From positions 10,712,190 through 10,776,189 of the forward strand of contig OY987236.1 of NCBI GenBank assembly GCA_963920705.1: 64,000 nucleotides of DNA, in the 5' to 3' direction. Shown here in pieces: positions 48,885 through 60,814 of this stretch (position 1 is the stretch's first letter; each line of letters begins with the position of its first letter). Below the pieces are notes generated by a model. That model saw only the letters and a list, made by a program, of their open reading frames with translations, made no database searches and had not been told where the DNA came from. A program made the translations under genes and the position numbers. Source of the stretch: Odiellus spinosus (taxonomy: Eukaryota > Arthropoda > Arachnida > Opiliones > Phalangiidae).

Positions 48885-49510
48885 ATAAAAGTTTAATTAT
48901 CGTAAAATCAATTATCGATTTTGATACTAATAATGGTCGCTGAACAGATTTTATTTATTTCTCTTTTCGCTCGAAACATCTTGACTTCCAGAACCACAGA
49001 CAAATCTTAATATCATCGGTTGTTCCATGGATTAATTAATAGTGCCTATAAGCACAGCAGACAGATAAAGTTCAAAATTGTTCAGCCCTAACCTAACCTA
49101 GCGGCCGAAATTGGTAAACCGGATTTAGGGTCTATATTTGCGGGATCAAATTGAATGTAGAAGGATCACAATCCGCGATCGAAAGCAATCTTGGCCGTAA
49201 ATTCCTGGAATTGCACTTGAATTTTAGACAAGGGAAAAATTGCCGAACTATTTGCGTTTAAACATTGTTTATCAAACCGCCATAGCTTTTCTCATTTCGC
49301 AAACTTCTCTTGAACATAGGGAAGGTCAACTGCGCAGCTACGGTTTATTTACTGATAAAAAAGTCTTTGTATTCTCTTTTTGGGTCGACACCCCCTTTTC
49401 TATCTCACTTGAAGCCGTTCGTCGTGGAAGTTTGATACTTTAAAAAGGGGAGCACTAAGGAGGCTTCATTTTTGAAGAAATGTGACTCTGCTGTCTATCC
49501 TAAGGGATCC
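48885..49510 (+). repeat. Mobile block, part X, copy 1
   Basis: Inverted near-identical copy at 58558-59195. Internal ends around GGATTAATTAATAG (49031) and CTATTAATTTG (49510) are imperfect inverted repeats. The 67-codon frame at 49240-49443 is kept in both copies with one change, but is unrecognised and is in repeat DNA. Confidence 0.85.
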
Positions 49511-49679
49511 TATTAATTTGAAGGTCTGGAAACTTAATGGGAGAAAGATAAATATTTGAAATTGTGACCTAGATATCAAAGGTCAAATAAAATTGAATTT
49601 GAGACCAAATTTATTAAAAAAAAAATCGAGATATGTGTTCGGATGGTGCAAGGCTTTAAATCTCTTCGAAACTTAAATC

Positions 49680-49864
49680 TAGAGCTAGGCGTTTGGACAA
49701 GATCCATAAATAACGGTTAATCATTTATTTGTGAATAATAATAGATATTATTCAGTAAATTATTCGCGATAACATGCATTTATCATAGACTCCCTGTGGA
49801 TAATTTCAAATTATGAATAAAGATAAAACAAACGGATATTTTCTTGTCCAAACGCCGAGCTCTA
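49680..49864. mobile_element. Short hAT-like MITE, copy E, with 8-bp duplication
   Basis: TAGAGCTAGGCGTTTGGAC and GTCCAAACGCCGAGCTCTA ends; CTTAAATC at 49672-49679 and 49865-49872. The paralogous site at about 61485-61500 has a single AATTTAAATCT-type sequence and no insert, confirming the boundaries. Confidence 0.9.
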
Positions 49865-50477
49865 CTTAAATCTCTCTATTCCGGATAATCATTGGAGAAT
49901 AGAGGAGCACGCGCTTTATTCGGTTTTTAATAGGCTTTAAAGTGATGTTGTCACCATTTTTATGGATTGTATTTTTAGTTTGTCAAGTATTTAAGAAAAT
50001 TAAAATGGGAAAAATATATTTATTTTTCTGGATATAAGACGTAGTTTTGTTCTGGTACGAAACTATAAATAATTTTCATACGAAAGGTATATAGTACTTT
50101 CTGGACTAAGTACTTTCACGAAAAAGACCGCGCGGAAGCAATCGTAACACGTATCATAATCAACGGTAGGCTCTATAATAGCCATGCGATCATGGTGATG
50201 ATATAGTATTGTGGGAAAATTTGTTTTAAAAATATTCTAAGATGGCGGTTATAAAAAAAACTGATAATTTTTACTGTACCGGAAGTTTTTTCCGTTTTTT
50301 CCATGGCATTTGTATATTTAGAATCGTTTCCCGATAATTATACTTAAATTATACTTGGAGCTCATGAAAATTTAGTTACAGCCTCAATTTAAATTATAGT
50401 TTAATACCTCGTTACCAAGATCGAGGATCGAATAGATAGATTTCAACTCAAGCTAATAAGTCTACTAACCTATAGGA

Positions 50478-50536
50478 TATGCACAATGGACTTCTAGGCG
50501 AGGTGCACGGTCAGAGTAATCGGACCACCCATTATT

Positions 50537-50579
<43 letters not shown>
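50478..50579 (+). mobile_element. Short poly-A retroposon with 11-bp target duplication
   Basis: About 62 bp beginning TATGCACAATGGACTTC followed by about 40 A. AACCTATAGGA is at 50467-50477 and 50580-50590. The paralogous empty site at about 60884-60900 has one copy. It is too short to classify as a SINE; it could be the 3' end of a LINE/SINE or a retroposed RNA. Confidence 0.85.
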
Positions 50580-50584
<5 letters not shown>

Positions 50585-50705
50585 ATAGGATTGTTCGTAT
50601 ACAGTCAGCAAACTGAAAACGAATATATGAATAGCTTCTCCTTTTGGTTCCTCAACGACTTGAAACCAACGACACTTGAAACCAACGACAGTTGAAACAA
50701 ACGAC

Positions 50706-50955
50706 ACTTGAGTTGGACTTCATATCCTGCCAAGTGCTCGATTACACATGAAATTTATAGTTTAACGTTCTCAATCTCTACTTTATTTTTTAAAATACTT
50801 GAGTTTTGCGACTAGGATGTGCTTTAGATCCAATAGCTTCGTCATTACTACTACGTAATAATGTTGCTATTTAGTAGTTGGCCAATTATTGAAGTCTGTA
50901 TCTAAAGCACGTCTAACTTAAGTATAATAAAAAATAAAGATTTAGAATGTTAAAT
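50706..50955 (+). repeat. Direct repeat D, copy 2
   Basis: Near-identical to 46676-46925. It follows a four-unit minisatellite remnant (50656-50711). Confidence 0.9.
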
Positions 50956-51099
50956 AAGACATACGAAACGGAAATTGATGTCGGCGAGTTAAATAAACGG
51001 CCACATACTTCTGGTCTCCATAATTATGTTCTCTTGCTTTAAAGAATTGTTTCGCTTTCCATTCTCATTTTTTGTCGATGCGATTCAATATTATAAATT

Positions 51100-51560
51100 T
51101 AATCTCTAGTTCGGTCTAGCCCGTCCCTCTTGTAATATTTTAGGTAAGGCTAGGTTAGTTAATCCCTCGACCTCCCCCGTCCATCTGGTAATTTTTAAGG
51201 CGAGGTTAGGTTAGTTAATCCCTCTAATTTGCCAATCCCTCCAACTAGTTAATCCTTAGCTCGGGCTATTTGTAATATTTTAGGTAAGGCTAGGTTAGGT
51301 TAGTTAATTCCTCGAATTAGCCCATCGTTCCAACTAGTTAATCCCTCGGGTTCCCCATTCCATCAAGTAATCTTTAAGGTTAAATTAGGTTAATTAAACC
51401 CTGGAAATAGCCCATCCCTCCAACTAGGTAATCCCTATAACTCGGGCTAACCCGTTCCTCTTGTAATATTTTAGGTAAGATTAGTTTAGGTTAGTTAATC
51501 AATTGAACTAGCCCATCTCTGTTTTACAACTTAGGTAAGGTTAGTTCTCTGCCTTTCGAA
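51100..51560. repeat. Degenerate tandem repeat with TTAGG-like runs
   Basis: TTGTAATATTTTAGGTAAG recurs near 51130, 51270 and 51457, with AGGTTAGTTAATCCCTC between. Unit length about 140-190 bp. Confidence 0.7.
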
Positions 51561-51714
51561 ATTTGTACCAGGGTCTCAATTACGAATAGATTGAAGCCTC
51601 AATTAAACGCTTTAATTTTTATTCAGCATTAGTAAGAATTAAGGTTCATAAACCTATAAAGCAAAATAGTGAAATGTGGAAAAGGTGTATATTTTTGGTG
51701 AAAAAAGGACAGAA

Positions 51715-52223
51715 ATTATACAAAAAAGAGGTTGCTTCGCACCCTTAAAAAAACTCTTTATCTAACTCGAATCAAACCCGTGAAGGGACAGAAATTATTT
51801 GTTAGAGAAAGAGCAATTTCATATCTTTAAAATTATAGTTAGTAGATTTAGTCTACTACTTCAAAGATTTTATTACTATTATATATTTTCCAAAAAACGG
51901 ATAAAGACGACCTAGTTAACCTTCCTCTCCCAATGATGTTAATTTTAAATTCTATCAGTATCACTAATAAAATTAGCTAAAGATGGAGTTCCTTTAATGT
52001 ATATATATATTTATCATTAGTCCTAGGTCGTCTTTATCCGTTTTTTGGAAAATATATAATAGTAATAAAATCTTTGAAGTAGTAGACTAAATCTACTAAC
52101 TATAATTTTAAAGATATGAAATTGCTCTTTCTCTAACAAATAATTTCTGTCCCTTCACGGGTTTGATTCGAGTTAGATAAAGAGTTTTTTTAAGGGTGCG
52201 AAGCAACCTCTTTTTTGTATAAT
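51715..52223. repeat. Perfect 201-bp inverted repeat with 107-bp spacer
   Basis: Arms 51715-51915 and 52023-52223 are exact complements wherever I compared them (for example CAAAAAAGAGGTTGCTTCGC and TCTACTACTTCAAAGATTTT). The spacer contains an AT run (TATATATATATTTAT). A transcript would fold into a long hairpin. No frame inside. Either a very young fold-back element, arms homogenised by gene conversion, or a hairpin-RNA source. Confidence 0.9.
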
Positions 52224-52333
52224 ATAGAAAGAATATTTGATGAGACACTAGGCCTATTTCCAGCCTCTTCTTACCGATCCCACTTTTACCTCGCTCACTC
52301 TTTGTCTTTTCGTTTTGTCATTCTCTCTATCTT

Positions 52334-52534
52334 TTGCCGTCGAGCGTTGTTAGGGGTTTGACGCGTCACACGCCAGCCACGAGGACACATTTACCGGTCT
52401 GGGTGGGCGGAGATTATCGTCGGCAAGAGAGGGAGATGGAGAGGCTGAAGAAACAGTACTTTTATAAAGCTTGTTCAACTGACGGCTTTCCGATAGTCAC
52501 GTCGTTCACCAAACTATTTTATAGGCTCAAATAA
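52334..52534 (+). other. Unassigned 66-codon open frame
   Basis: Lies in a patch less AT-rich than its surroundings, after a pyrimidine-rich stretch (52290-52330). The product would be basic with a charged middle (RRQEREMERLKKQ). No family recognised and no splice or poly-A context that decides it. Confidence 0.15.
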
Positions 52535-54730
52535 AAGGCTCAAAGAAAATTGCCAGATAACAGTTTTATTCCTTTTAAACGAATCAATTTATTTAAGCCT
52601 AACTTAAGCAAAATGGAAGCTGCGTTCCATCGTTAGAGTAATCGTTTTAAGACCAATTTTTGACCAAATAAGGTTTATTTACTATGCATTGAATTAAGTA
52701 ATATATAAAAACTCCCACCATTGATAGAAAATGGGTGTCAACGACGTATTGTAAAGCAAATATGATCATTGAATAAAAGACAAGCCAGAGATTATTTTTT
52801 AAATTAAACTTCTGCCCTCCAGTTAGCGAAATAAAAATGAGTCTAAACGCAAAAATTAAGGCGCGGATTTATTTTGAATGGCAATTAAACGTTAATGATA
52901 TTTAAATTAAAAGTCGCTCGGGTAATATATTAAACAAACAAGACAGCTTGAAAAAAATGTCTCGCGGTTTTTGAATTAATCCTGATGATGTTGGCCTTCG
53001 TTTCATTATTTAGCGAAGTTTAAATAGTTAATTTAAAAATGAAATAAAACCGTAATTAAATGTTTTACTCTTGGTAGTCATTTAGTTTCAATCAAGTAAT
53101 GAAGTAATTTTAACGACCGTTTGACTATTAACAACGGAAAATTATCTTAAAAGGTCTTGATAAAAACGAATAACAAAACTTTGCGTTCTTTAACGAAAAA
53201 CAGACTTGGCAAAAATAGTAACCAAACAATCCACGTGCTTATTCTTTATATATAGCAGCCACGTGCTTGGTTTTATTAGTTACAACGTTTTACCGCTATT
53301 AGCCGTTAGAGGAAGCTTATGAACGCCAGTATTTGTTATTTAACATTGTTTATAGTACCTAGAAACCGAGTAAATCGTGTTTAAAGTTACCCCTATGAAA
53401 AAATAAATAAATAAAAATACTCCAATCATTACCAAAACTAAAGTGACATTACGGGTTCAAAATTACTCTGGAGAGCTATTGTTACTGTTTACTTTTTTGC
53501 CCTCTTTTTAACTCCACATACTACAGCATTATTCTTATTACTATCCTTGCACTGATGATCTGGAAACCTCCGTGAACGGGGTTTTATCTAGACTGATTGA
53601 TAAATATGAATAATTTCGTCCCCCTCTTTTCAACGAAATTTTTAATGTGGGATGATTATATCGCTACTCAATTTAATGGCTGCATCTTTTGGTCGATTTA
53701 AACGATGGGACGCGCGCTTTTAACCCAAGGACTGTCCTGGGCTATTACAGCTAGGATCTCTTGATTAAAATGTCGATGTAAAAAATGTTTTTTTGTTTTT
53801 TTTTTTTGTTTTTTGGGAGAGGAGCTAGGCTTTTATTTTGTGATGTGGATTTTTGATAAGATTTGATCGTTTGAGTGCTTTCTGTTTTGTTTTGATGGAT
53901 TTTCTTGCACACAAATGCGTATAACCTTTTCAAAGTCCACTTGCAACTATACATTTTAAAAATATGTATTTGTTAAAAACTGTTAATGTCCGAGAATCAA
54001 AATACATAGACATACAAACATTGTAACATAGTGAACTGTCTGTTTCGTGAATTAACAGCTGTAGTCGCTATCGAAGGTAATTTTGAAAACAACTGAAACA
54101 AAGGAAGAGAAAATTCTATGAAACGAATTTAAATCCAAAACAAAATAGTATTTTTTGGATATTTTTTATCTCATCATCAATTGCTTCTTAGAAAGTTAGA
54201 ATTAACTGTATTCAGTACACCTTTAACTCCGACTCAATTCTTCTATAGTTCGCCGCCTTTTTGAAAGATATTTTTATTTTCAATCACGAATTGCTGAGCT
54301 ATAGATAGGTCTTTTTGAGTCTTAAAATGGTCTTAAATTTCTATTGAATTGCCTTTTTTACTACTGAAAACTGTACCATTTTACGAATGGATATGTTTTT
54401 CGTATCGGCCGTAGCGATCTATGGCTCATTTTCGCCCAAGAAATCGTCCAAGCGTTAACGACTTCCGACGACAAGAAGGCAACATTGCTATCATTTCCTG
54501 AATTGCCGAAAATGCGCACGCTTCCCATTGGACGACTGAAAAAGGAAGGAATTATAGCTAGAGAAATAGAGTTGATACCGTTTAGAAACTTCAATGTGCC
54601 CAGAAAGCAATCTTCAGAAACCCGTGAGAGATTAGGAATAATCAAAGGGAGGGCAAAATTTCAAATACAAAAATATATTTTTGGGCCGCAACCAAATTTG
54701 AACTATTGAGCCTTTTGAAGAAATAACAGA
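52535..54730. other. No gene seen
   Basis: AT-rich. Overlapping frames of 74 and 94 codons on opposite strands at 54361-54709 resemble nothing known to me. No repeat family of this window was noticed here. Confidence 0.4.
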
Positions 54731-54734
54731 AACA

Positions 54735-54960
54735 AGACTCTCTCTCTCATGCCTCTGGTCGCTGAAAACGTGATATCCAATAAAAATCCGTTTCGATAAG
54801 GTCCTCTTTCTACAAGGCTATCTCGAGCCTGAAGCCTCGCAGTCTAGCATATAAGTAGAGCTAGGAAAAATCTCTTTCTTCTCTATACCCAGCAGACACG
54901 AACTGTTCTGTAGCGGGTCTGGTACTCTGGTTAATAAGTACTACGTTTTTACTCTGGTGA
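54735..54960. repeat. Dispersed repeat family Z, copy 3
   Basis: CCAATAAAAATCCGTTTCGATAAGG, the TCTCGAGCCTGAAGCCTC stretch and ACACGAACTGTTCTG match the order in copies 1 and 2. Confidence 0.5.
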
Positions 54961-57810
54961 ATAAGAGAGATGGAACGAATTTTAATAAACAGTTTTTTCC
55001 CCTAGGTCCTAGACTTTCTGTTATTTTATTTATTTTTTGCTTTTACTGTGTAAAAACGAAAGGGCAGACTGTTTAGAACTATAGGTGCACAAAATAAAAT
55101 TATTGCAATCTTTGCACTATCAAAGCTGAACTGCAAGTTCATAAGAATCTGAACTCGATGCCCTGTCAAAGTTGAACTCAGTGAGCTCAGGTGTACAACA
55201 AATTTAGGGTATAAAATTCTGTGCCGCCTCGAAAATATGTGGTTAAAGCTTCAACAAATACGTGCCAGACATTGCACGTACGCTTTATCTGAAATTCGTC
55301 TTACTTTGAATCAGTTAATTAAAAATAATCTTTGTTAGCAACCACAGCTTTTTAAACTTCAAAGGTCGATGTTTTCCTTCACTTAAAGATGATTTAATTC
55401 ACGAAATTAAATTTATTAAACTTAAAACAACATCTGGATAAACATCGTAAAACCTAGCCTAGCCTCTCCTAAAACGAGAAGCCTAAATCACTCCTAAAGT
55501 TTAAATAAATATACGAGTTAAACAAGCAATTAAAACTCGCGCTTTTTTAGTTCAAGGGAGGTTTGCATCGACTACTTTTTCGCAATGAAGTTTAACATTA
55601 TGTATTAAATCGCTTCAGCTTTTCTCATTTTGGGTTTAAAGTTTAGCGTTAGTTTCCGACAGACATATTGTTGCATAAGGAATTTGGTTATATTGATCAC
55701 CCTTAATCATGGGTAATATTAAAAAATTTCACCAAAATCATAGCAATGTAATATTCTCCCGTCGTAAATATATATATAGGTGATTTTTTTATCAGTTCCA
55801 CAATGTACAATTCTTATGGCGAACTTAATTTCACGACGGGTTTCTATCTTCCATAAAGGGAGGGTGAAAAGAATAATCTTTTATAAATTCTGCTACCTAA
55901 AATAAGCCCTGTTATGCGAAGTAAAACTTCAGGGAATGTCTCCAAATTGTGCAAAAATATTAAAATTATAAAATCAGTCCCTACGACCAAAATATGAGAG
56001 GTTAGTCACTTCTCTAAGATCTGTACACCGACTACGCGATTACGTACCTGACTACAGCTTTTGATAATATTGAATAGTTACCTAATCACTTTATAGTACA
56101 GTCAAAAGTACAGACTTATAAACATCTCGTCAAATGACGCCCCACCTTTTTTTTAATAAAATCCCCGCTTACACGAGATTGTGCTAATGAAAATAATCAA
56201 ACGTTTGATTTAGAGTAACACAGCACGTGTCTTGGGGGAATTCTATTAAGCCGAAGGCGTGGCGTCTTTTGATTGGATGGATAAAACTGATATTGAATGC
56301 AAAATAGAAGTATTTTCAGAAATTTTTGTTGTTGTTTTAGTAGTAGTAGTCGTAGTCGTCGTCGTTAAATTTTAAATAAACATTTGCTTCCTCTTCATCC
56401 TCACTTACGAGTGCGAAGAGAGATAGCGTGTCGCGCATTCTCCTTGTAATGGGCGCGCGAAGACTGGATAGAAGAAACCCTGGATGAAAGAATTGGATTC
56501 CATAGAAAAAGGGCGGGAACGCGAGGATAAAGAAGAGCGTGAGGGGGCGGGAAAAGATGCTGAAATACCAGGGTTTATAGAAAAAAAGAAAAGACGACGT
56601 TAAGACGCTTTTGTCATTTTCTCTCGAGTTCGCTAGAGCGAAATAAGTTTTCGGAGATTGACGCTAGAATCGCCAAAGAACTATCCCCATCTCTTCCTCC
56701 CTTGGTTTCAACAGGGGTCGCGCTGGCGGGGCTATAGCCCAATCAAGTTGTCAGCTGTTTTCACCCAAAACATTATAAACGACTTCTCATGGCCTCGAGA
56801 ATTAACAAAGAAAGAAAAAAAGAAACAAATATTGCGTAATGGCTCCGTTTCTCTCTCGGAGAGCTTCTACTTTTGTAAAAGTATCGTGTTTTAGTCCTAG
56901 TTTTTGTTCTTCTATTGGGGGGTGAAAGTTATACAGTAATATGGTAATGATGGTAGAAGGGATGATGTGATTATTTTAATTTAATCGACTGAGAGGGTAA
57001 ACTCTCTTTATCCTTCAGCGCCCTCAGTGATAAGGGGGTTTTGTTCAAAAGGTATACAATTTACACCACGTAGTTTATATTCTTTATTTTCAATGGGGGA
57101 AATTGAGTTTAAACACTCTGAAATAAAGGGGGAAAATATATTTTTAATGGATTCTTTACGAGAAAAGTATAGTCACCACGAATGGTTCTTAAAGGGAGAA
57201 TGAAGTATTATTTAAATTTATATTTGTTCAGTCCAATTCTGTTAAAATTCTTCAACCATATCAGTCCCTCCTTGCGTTAAAATTATTTAGTACACAACTA
57301 TAGTATTATAGTAACCATGCTTGTCATTTAGTGGATGGTTTTGCGAAATTTAAAAATGTACGTTTTGGCGTAGTTATTATCTTCTACAATTCAACAGTCA
57401 CGTGACAAGATTTGTTCAATCAAATCAATCAAAGCTACAGAACACTCATACGCGTTCTTCGTTACATTTCTTAAATTCTCTACTTATTCAAATTCATCTC
57501 AACTTAGTTCAGTTCATAGCTGTATGAAACTAAGAGGAAAAGTAACCCTAAACACACTGACTGCTTAATATTAAACAAAACATTGCTCATACAAATCATT
57601 AAATTCACTTTTAAGTATAATCTATGCAAAAGGTTTAAAATAAATATATTTAAAAGATTTAGAAATTGAGGTGACGTAATTGTATTTTTGACAACTTCTT
57701 ATGATAAAGGTTTTCGGCAATATACAATCATTTTCTCTATAATAACTTACCCTTTTAAATCTACATTTTTACCACGGTAATTATAATTTCATTAATATTT
57801 GAGTTTGAAA

Positions 57811-57841
<31 letters not shown>

Positions 57842-58549
57842 CAAGTTGAATTCTAAACTATAATTTCTCTTTACAAATAAGGGCATAACGGGTTGAGTAT
57901 TCTAACTAGAGAAACATTTTGGAAGATATAACTTCCCTAGCGAATTCCTCCCATCACTGACAGAAATAAAACTAAAGAAAAAGGTCCTTTTGTGTCTGAA
58001 CTGAGGAAGAGAATTGGCCCTCGCTTTAAAATCTCATTCAATAGAGTTTAAATTATACGGGGAAAAAAATTCAAATGAAAAGGGAAACGAGCGAGAAATT
58101 GGAGTTTCTGGTTCCACTATTATTCAAATCGAGTTTCGATTGGCTTCTCCGTTAACGCCGCGCCATAAAAAGAGATACCCAGTAGATTGGTGGTTTGCGC
58201 ATCTCTTTATTCCATAAGAGTGCGACGACTTTCTTCCTGTCCCTAGCGAGGTCTATAGAGCGCCACAATATGTACTTGTAACATACAACGAAAACGTTTC
58301 CATTGTAATACTCGAAAAGGGACCACCACTATTATATCGCCAACCACCACTCCTATTCTATTGTTAACCCTTTTCATAATATATAACCAAATTTCATTCT
58401 GAGTACGTGTTCTTCTTTTCAATGAAAAAGAGGGCCATTCATTAAAGTGATACTTAAACGCTCCAACAAGTATTTTTTTTTTTGGGGAGGTATAGTACCT
58501 AGAAACTACCACAAGGTAATCATCATCTCTAAGGGAACAACCTTGGATT
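54961..58549. other. No confident gene
   Basis: AT-rich with a CpG-richer patch at about 56395-56560 (GGGCGCGCGAAG, GGGCGGGAACGCGAGG) next to a GTA/GTC microsatellite at 56336-56367. The patch could be a promoter but no exon with a start and donor stands out. A 26-nt T-run is at 57815-57841. Frames of 60-90 codons at 56658, 58014 and 58243 are unrecognised. Confidence 0.35.
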
Positions 58550-58557
58550 AATTAATA

Positions 58558-59195
58558 GGATCCCAAAGGATAGACAACAGAGTAACATTTCTTCAAAAAT
58601 GAAGCCCCCTTAGTACTCCCCTTTTTAAAGTATCAAACTTCCACGACGAACGGCTTCAAGTGAGATAGAAAAGGGGGTGTCGACCCAAAAAGTGAATACA
58701 AAGACTTTTTTATCAGTAAATAAACCGTAGCTGCGCAGTTGACCTTCCCTATGTTCAAGAGAAGTTTGCGAAATGAGAAAAGCTATGGCGGTTTGATAAA
58801 CAATGTTTAAACGCAAATAGTTCGGCAATTTTTCCCTTGTCTAAAATTCAAGCGCAATTCCAGGAATTTACGGGCAAGATTGCTTTCGATCGCGGATTGT
58901 GATCCTTCTACATTCAATTTGATCCAGTAAATATAGACCCTAAATCCGGTTTACCAATTTCGGCCGCTAGGTTAGGTTAGGGCTGAACAATTTTGAACTT
59001 TATCTGCCTGCTGTCTATGCTTATAGACACTATTAATTAATCCATGGAACAACCGATGATATTAAGATTTGTCTGTGGTTCTGGAAGTCAAGATGTTTCG
59101 AGCGGGAAGAGAAATAAATAAATAAAATATGTTCAGCGACCATTATTAGTATCAAAATCGATAATTGATTTTACGATAATTAAACTTTTATTTGT
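58558..59195 (-). repeat. Mobile block, part X, inverted copy 2
   Basis: Inverse of 48885-49510, including the 67-codon frame (58625-58828) with a single visible residue change. The end that faces outward in copy 1 (TTTGTAA) faces part Y here. Confidence 0.85.
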
Positions 59196-59959
59196 AATGA
59201 GTACAAAATTTATACTCGACGAGCAATTTTCAACTACAAATTTTCACCTCTACGACCTTTGACCAGTTTTAAAACTCCTCATTTTTCACCTGAACCTGAC
59301 TGAACGTTTTTTACGAACTTATAAAAGTAAACATATCCACTTTTAAAACCATAAATCGCAAAAATTCCCTTCCCCGCTTTAGAAAAATAGTTTTTTTTTT
59401 CTCTGATGCCCTAAAAAACTTTTCGGAAGAATTTATATAAAATTTTAAAACGTTCTTTAAGCGACGTGTGAATAAAAAATGTGTACAAGATACTCAAGTG
59501 CAGTTTACATAATTTAAAACAAATGAGGCGAATTGATACATAATGTTAAATAAACTCTAGAAGAATAAACGTAGTCGAAATGAACCTCCTGTGAAAACCA
59601 GTAAGGTTAAAGGTCTACAAAATCAGATTGGTCTTTCAATACGAGGCAAAACCCACAGCCTTTATTATTCCATTTCATGGGGATATATAAAAGTATATAA
59701 GTTTATATTTTCCCGTACTGCAAATTCATAATTATTTTTAGGCCATAGGGTGTTGCTCGAGAGTGAGCAAGTCTTTCAGACTTCATTTATAACCCTTTTT
59801 ATTTTTGGTCCTTTTTTTTCATCTGTAGTTTCCACCACGCTTAAAACTGCTTGTATAGACACCCAACTACTTCTAAACGATAAGTAATTTCAGAAGTATA
59901 TAGGACAAAAGTTAGTAACGTTAAAAACTTGAAACATCAAAATCTCGTCGTTAAATATA
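59196..59959. other. No gene seen
   Basis: AT-rich, between inverted parts X and Y of the second mobile block. No repeats of this window recognised until family H begins. Confidence 0.4.
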
Positions 59960-60582
59960 AAGCCGCGTTCATACTAGGCCTTGGAATCGATTTAAACCGT
60001 TTCAAAATTTTTCGCTTTAGTCGTGTGACCGGGAAACCAACCATCTTTTCTCGAATCGTTTTGATACGATTTCTCGAATCTGATTGGAGAACCAGTTTTG
60101 TACCGATTCGTTTTCAACAACCGATAGATGAAGCTACAATAAATCGATTTTATAAAGATAACGCGTGAACACAAGACACTTAAAACGATTCCTGGCGATT
60201 TGAATGTCGGTTTCATTCTACCGTTTCAAATCGATTAAGAAATGATAGTGTGACCTTAGCTTAAATGAATTCACGCGCTCGTCGACAAGCAGCTTACGAG
60301 TAGTCTTCGTTAAAAAAAGCTACGATAAAATCAAACCGTTATTCAAATCGCAAGGAATCGTTTTTATCGTCACGCGTTCATGCATTATCTTTATAAATCG
60401 ATTTATTGTAGCGTCATCTCGGTTGTTGAAACCGAATCGGTATGAAACTGGTTCCCGAAGCAGTTTCGAGAAAACGAATCAAATCGATTCGAGAAAAGAC
60501 GGTTTTCCGTTCACACGACTCTAACGAAACGTTTTGAAACGGTTAAAATCGATTCCAAGGCCTAGTATGAACGCAGCTATAA
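59960..60582. repeat. Family H repeats, inverted pair
   Basis: 59960-60263 is a full direct copy of 9770-10058. About 60335-60582 is a partial inverted copy ending GGCCTAGTATGAACGCAGC. Together they form a large imperfect palindrome. Confidence 0.7.
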
Positions 60583-60814
60583 AGTCTTCTCTTAATTTCA
60601 AGCGCGAAATGGTGTTCCCGCGAAGAAGGTTTTTATTGACTTCTGGTAGTGTGTTTAATATAGTGTCTACATTTATCGTATTGAAAATTCCTAGGAAATA
60701 ACCTAAAGGCACTCAATTTTTTTTTTTTTTTTTTTTTAAGGCAGCGCTAGAATTTTAGTTCTTAAAACATTATCGCGAGAAATGTTTTATTTTTTTAAAT
60801 TTTTTTGAGTGAGG

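Larger units (their letters stand above)
49518..50658 (+). repeat. Mobile block, part Y, copy 1 (with two later insertions)
   Basis: Inverted copy at 60815-61640. The length difference is explained by the 185-bp hAT-like MITE at 49680 and the poly-A retroposon at 50478. X and Y together interrupt the minisatellite, whose remnant continues at 50656-50711. Confidence 0.85.

Noticed and set aside
49240..49443. 67-codon frame kept in two inverted copies
   Set aside because: Both copies are recent duplicates of a repeat, so sharing is expected without selection; no domain seen.
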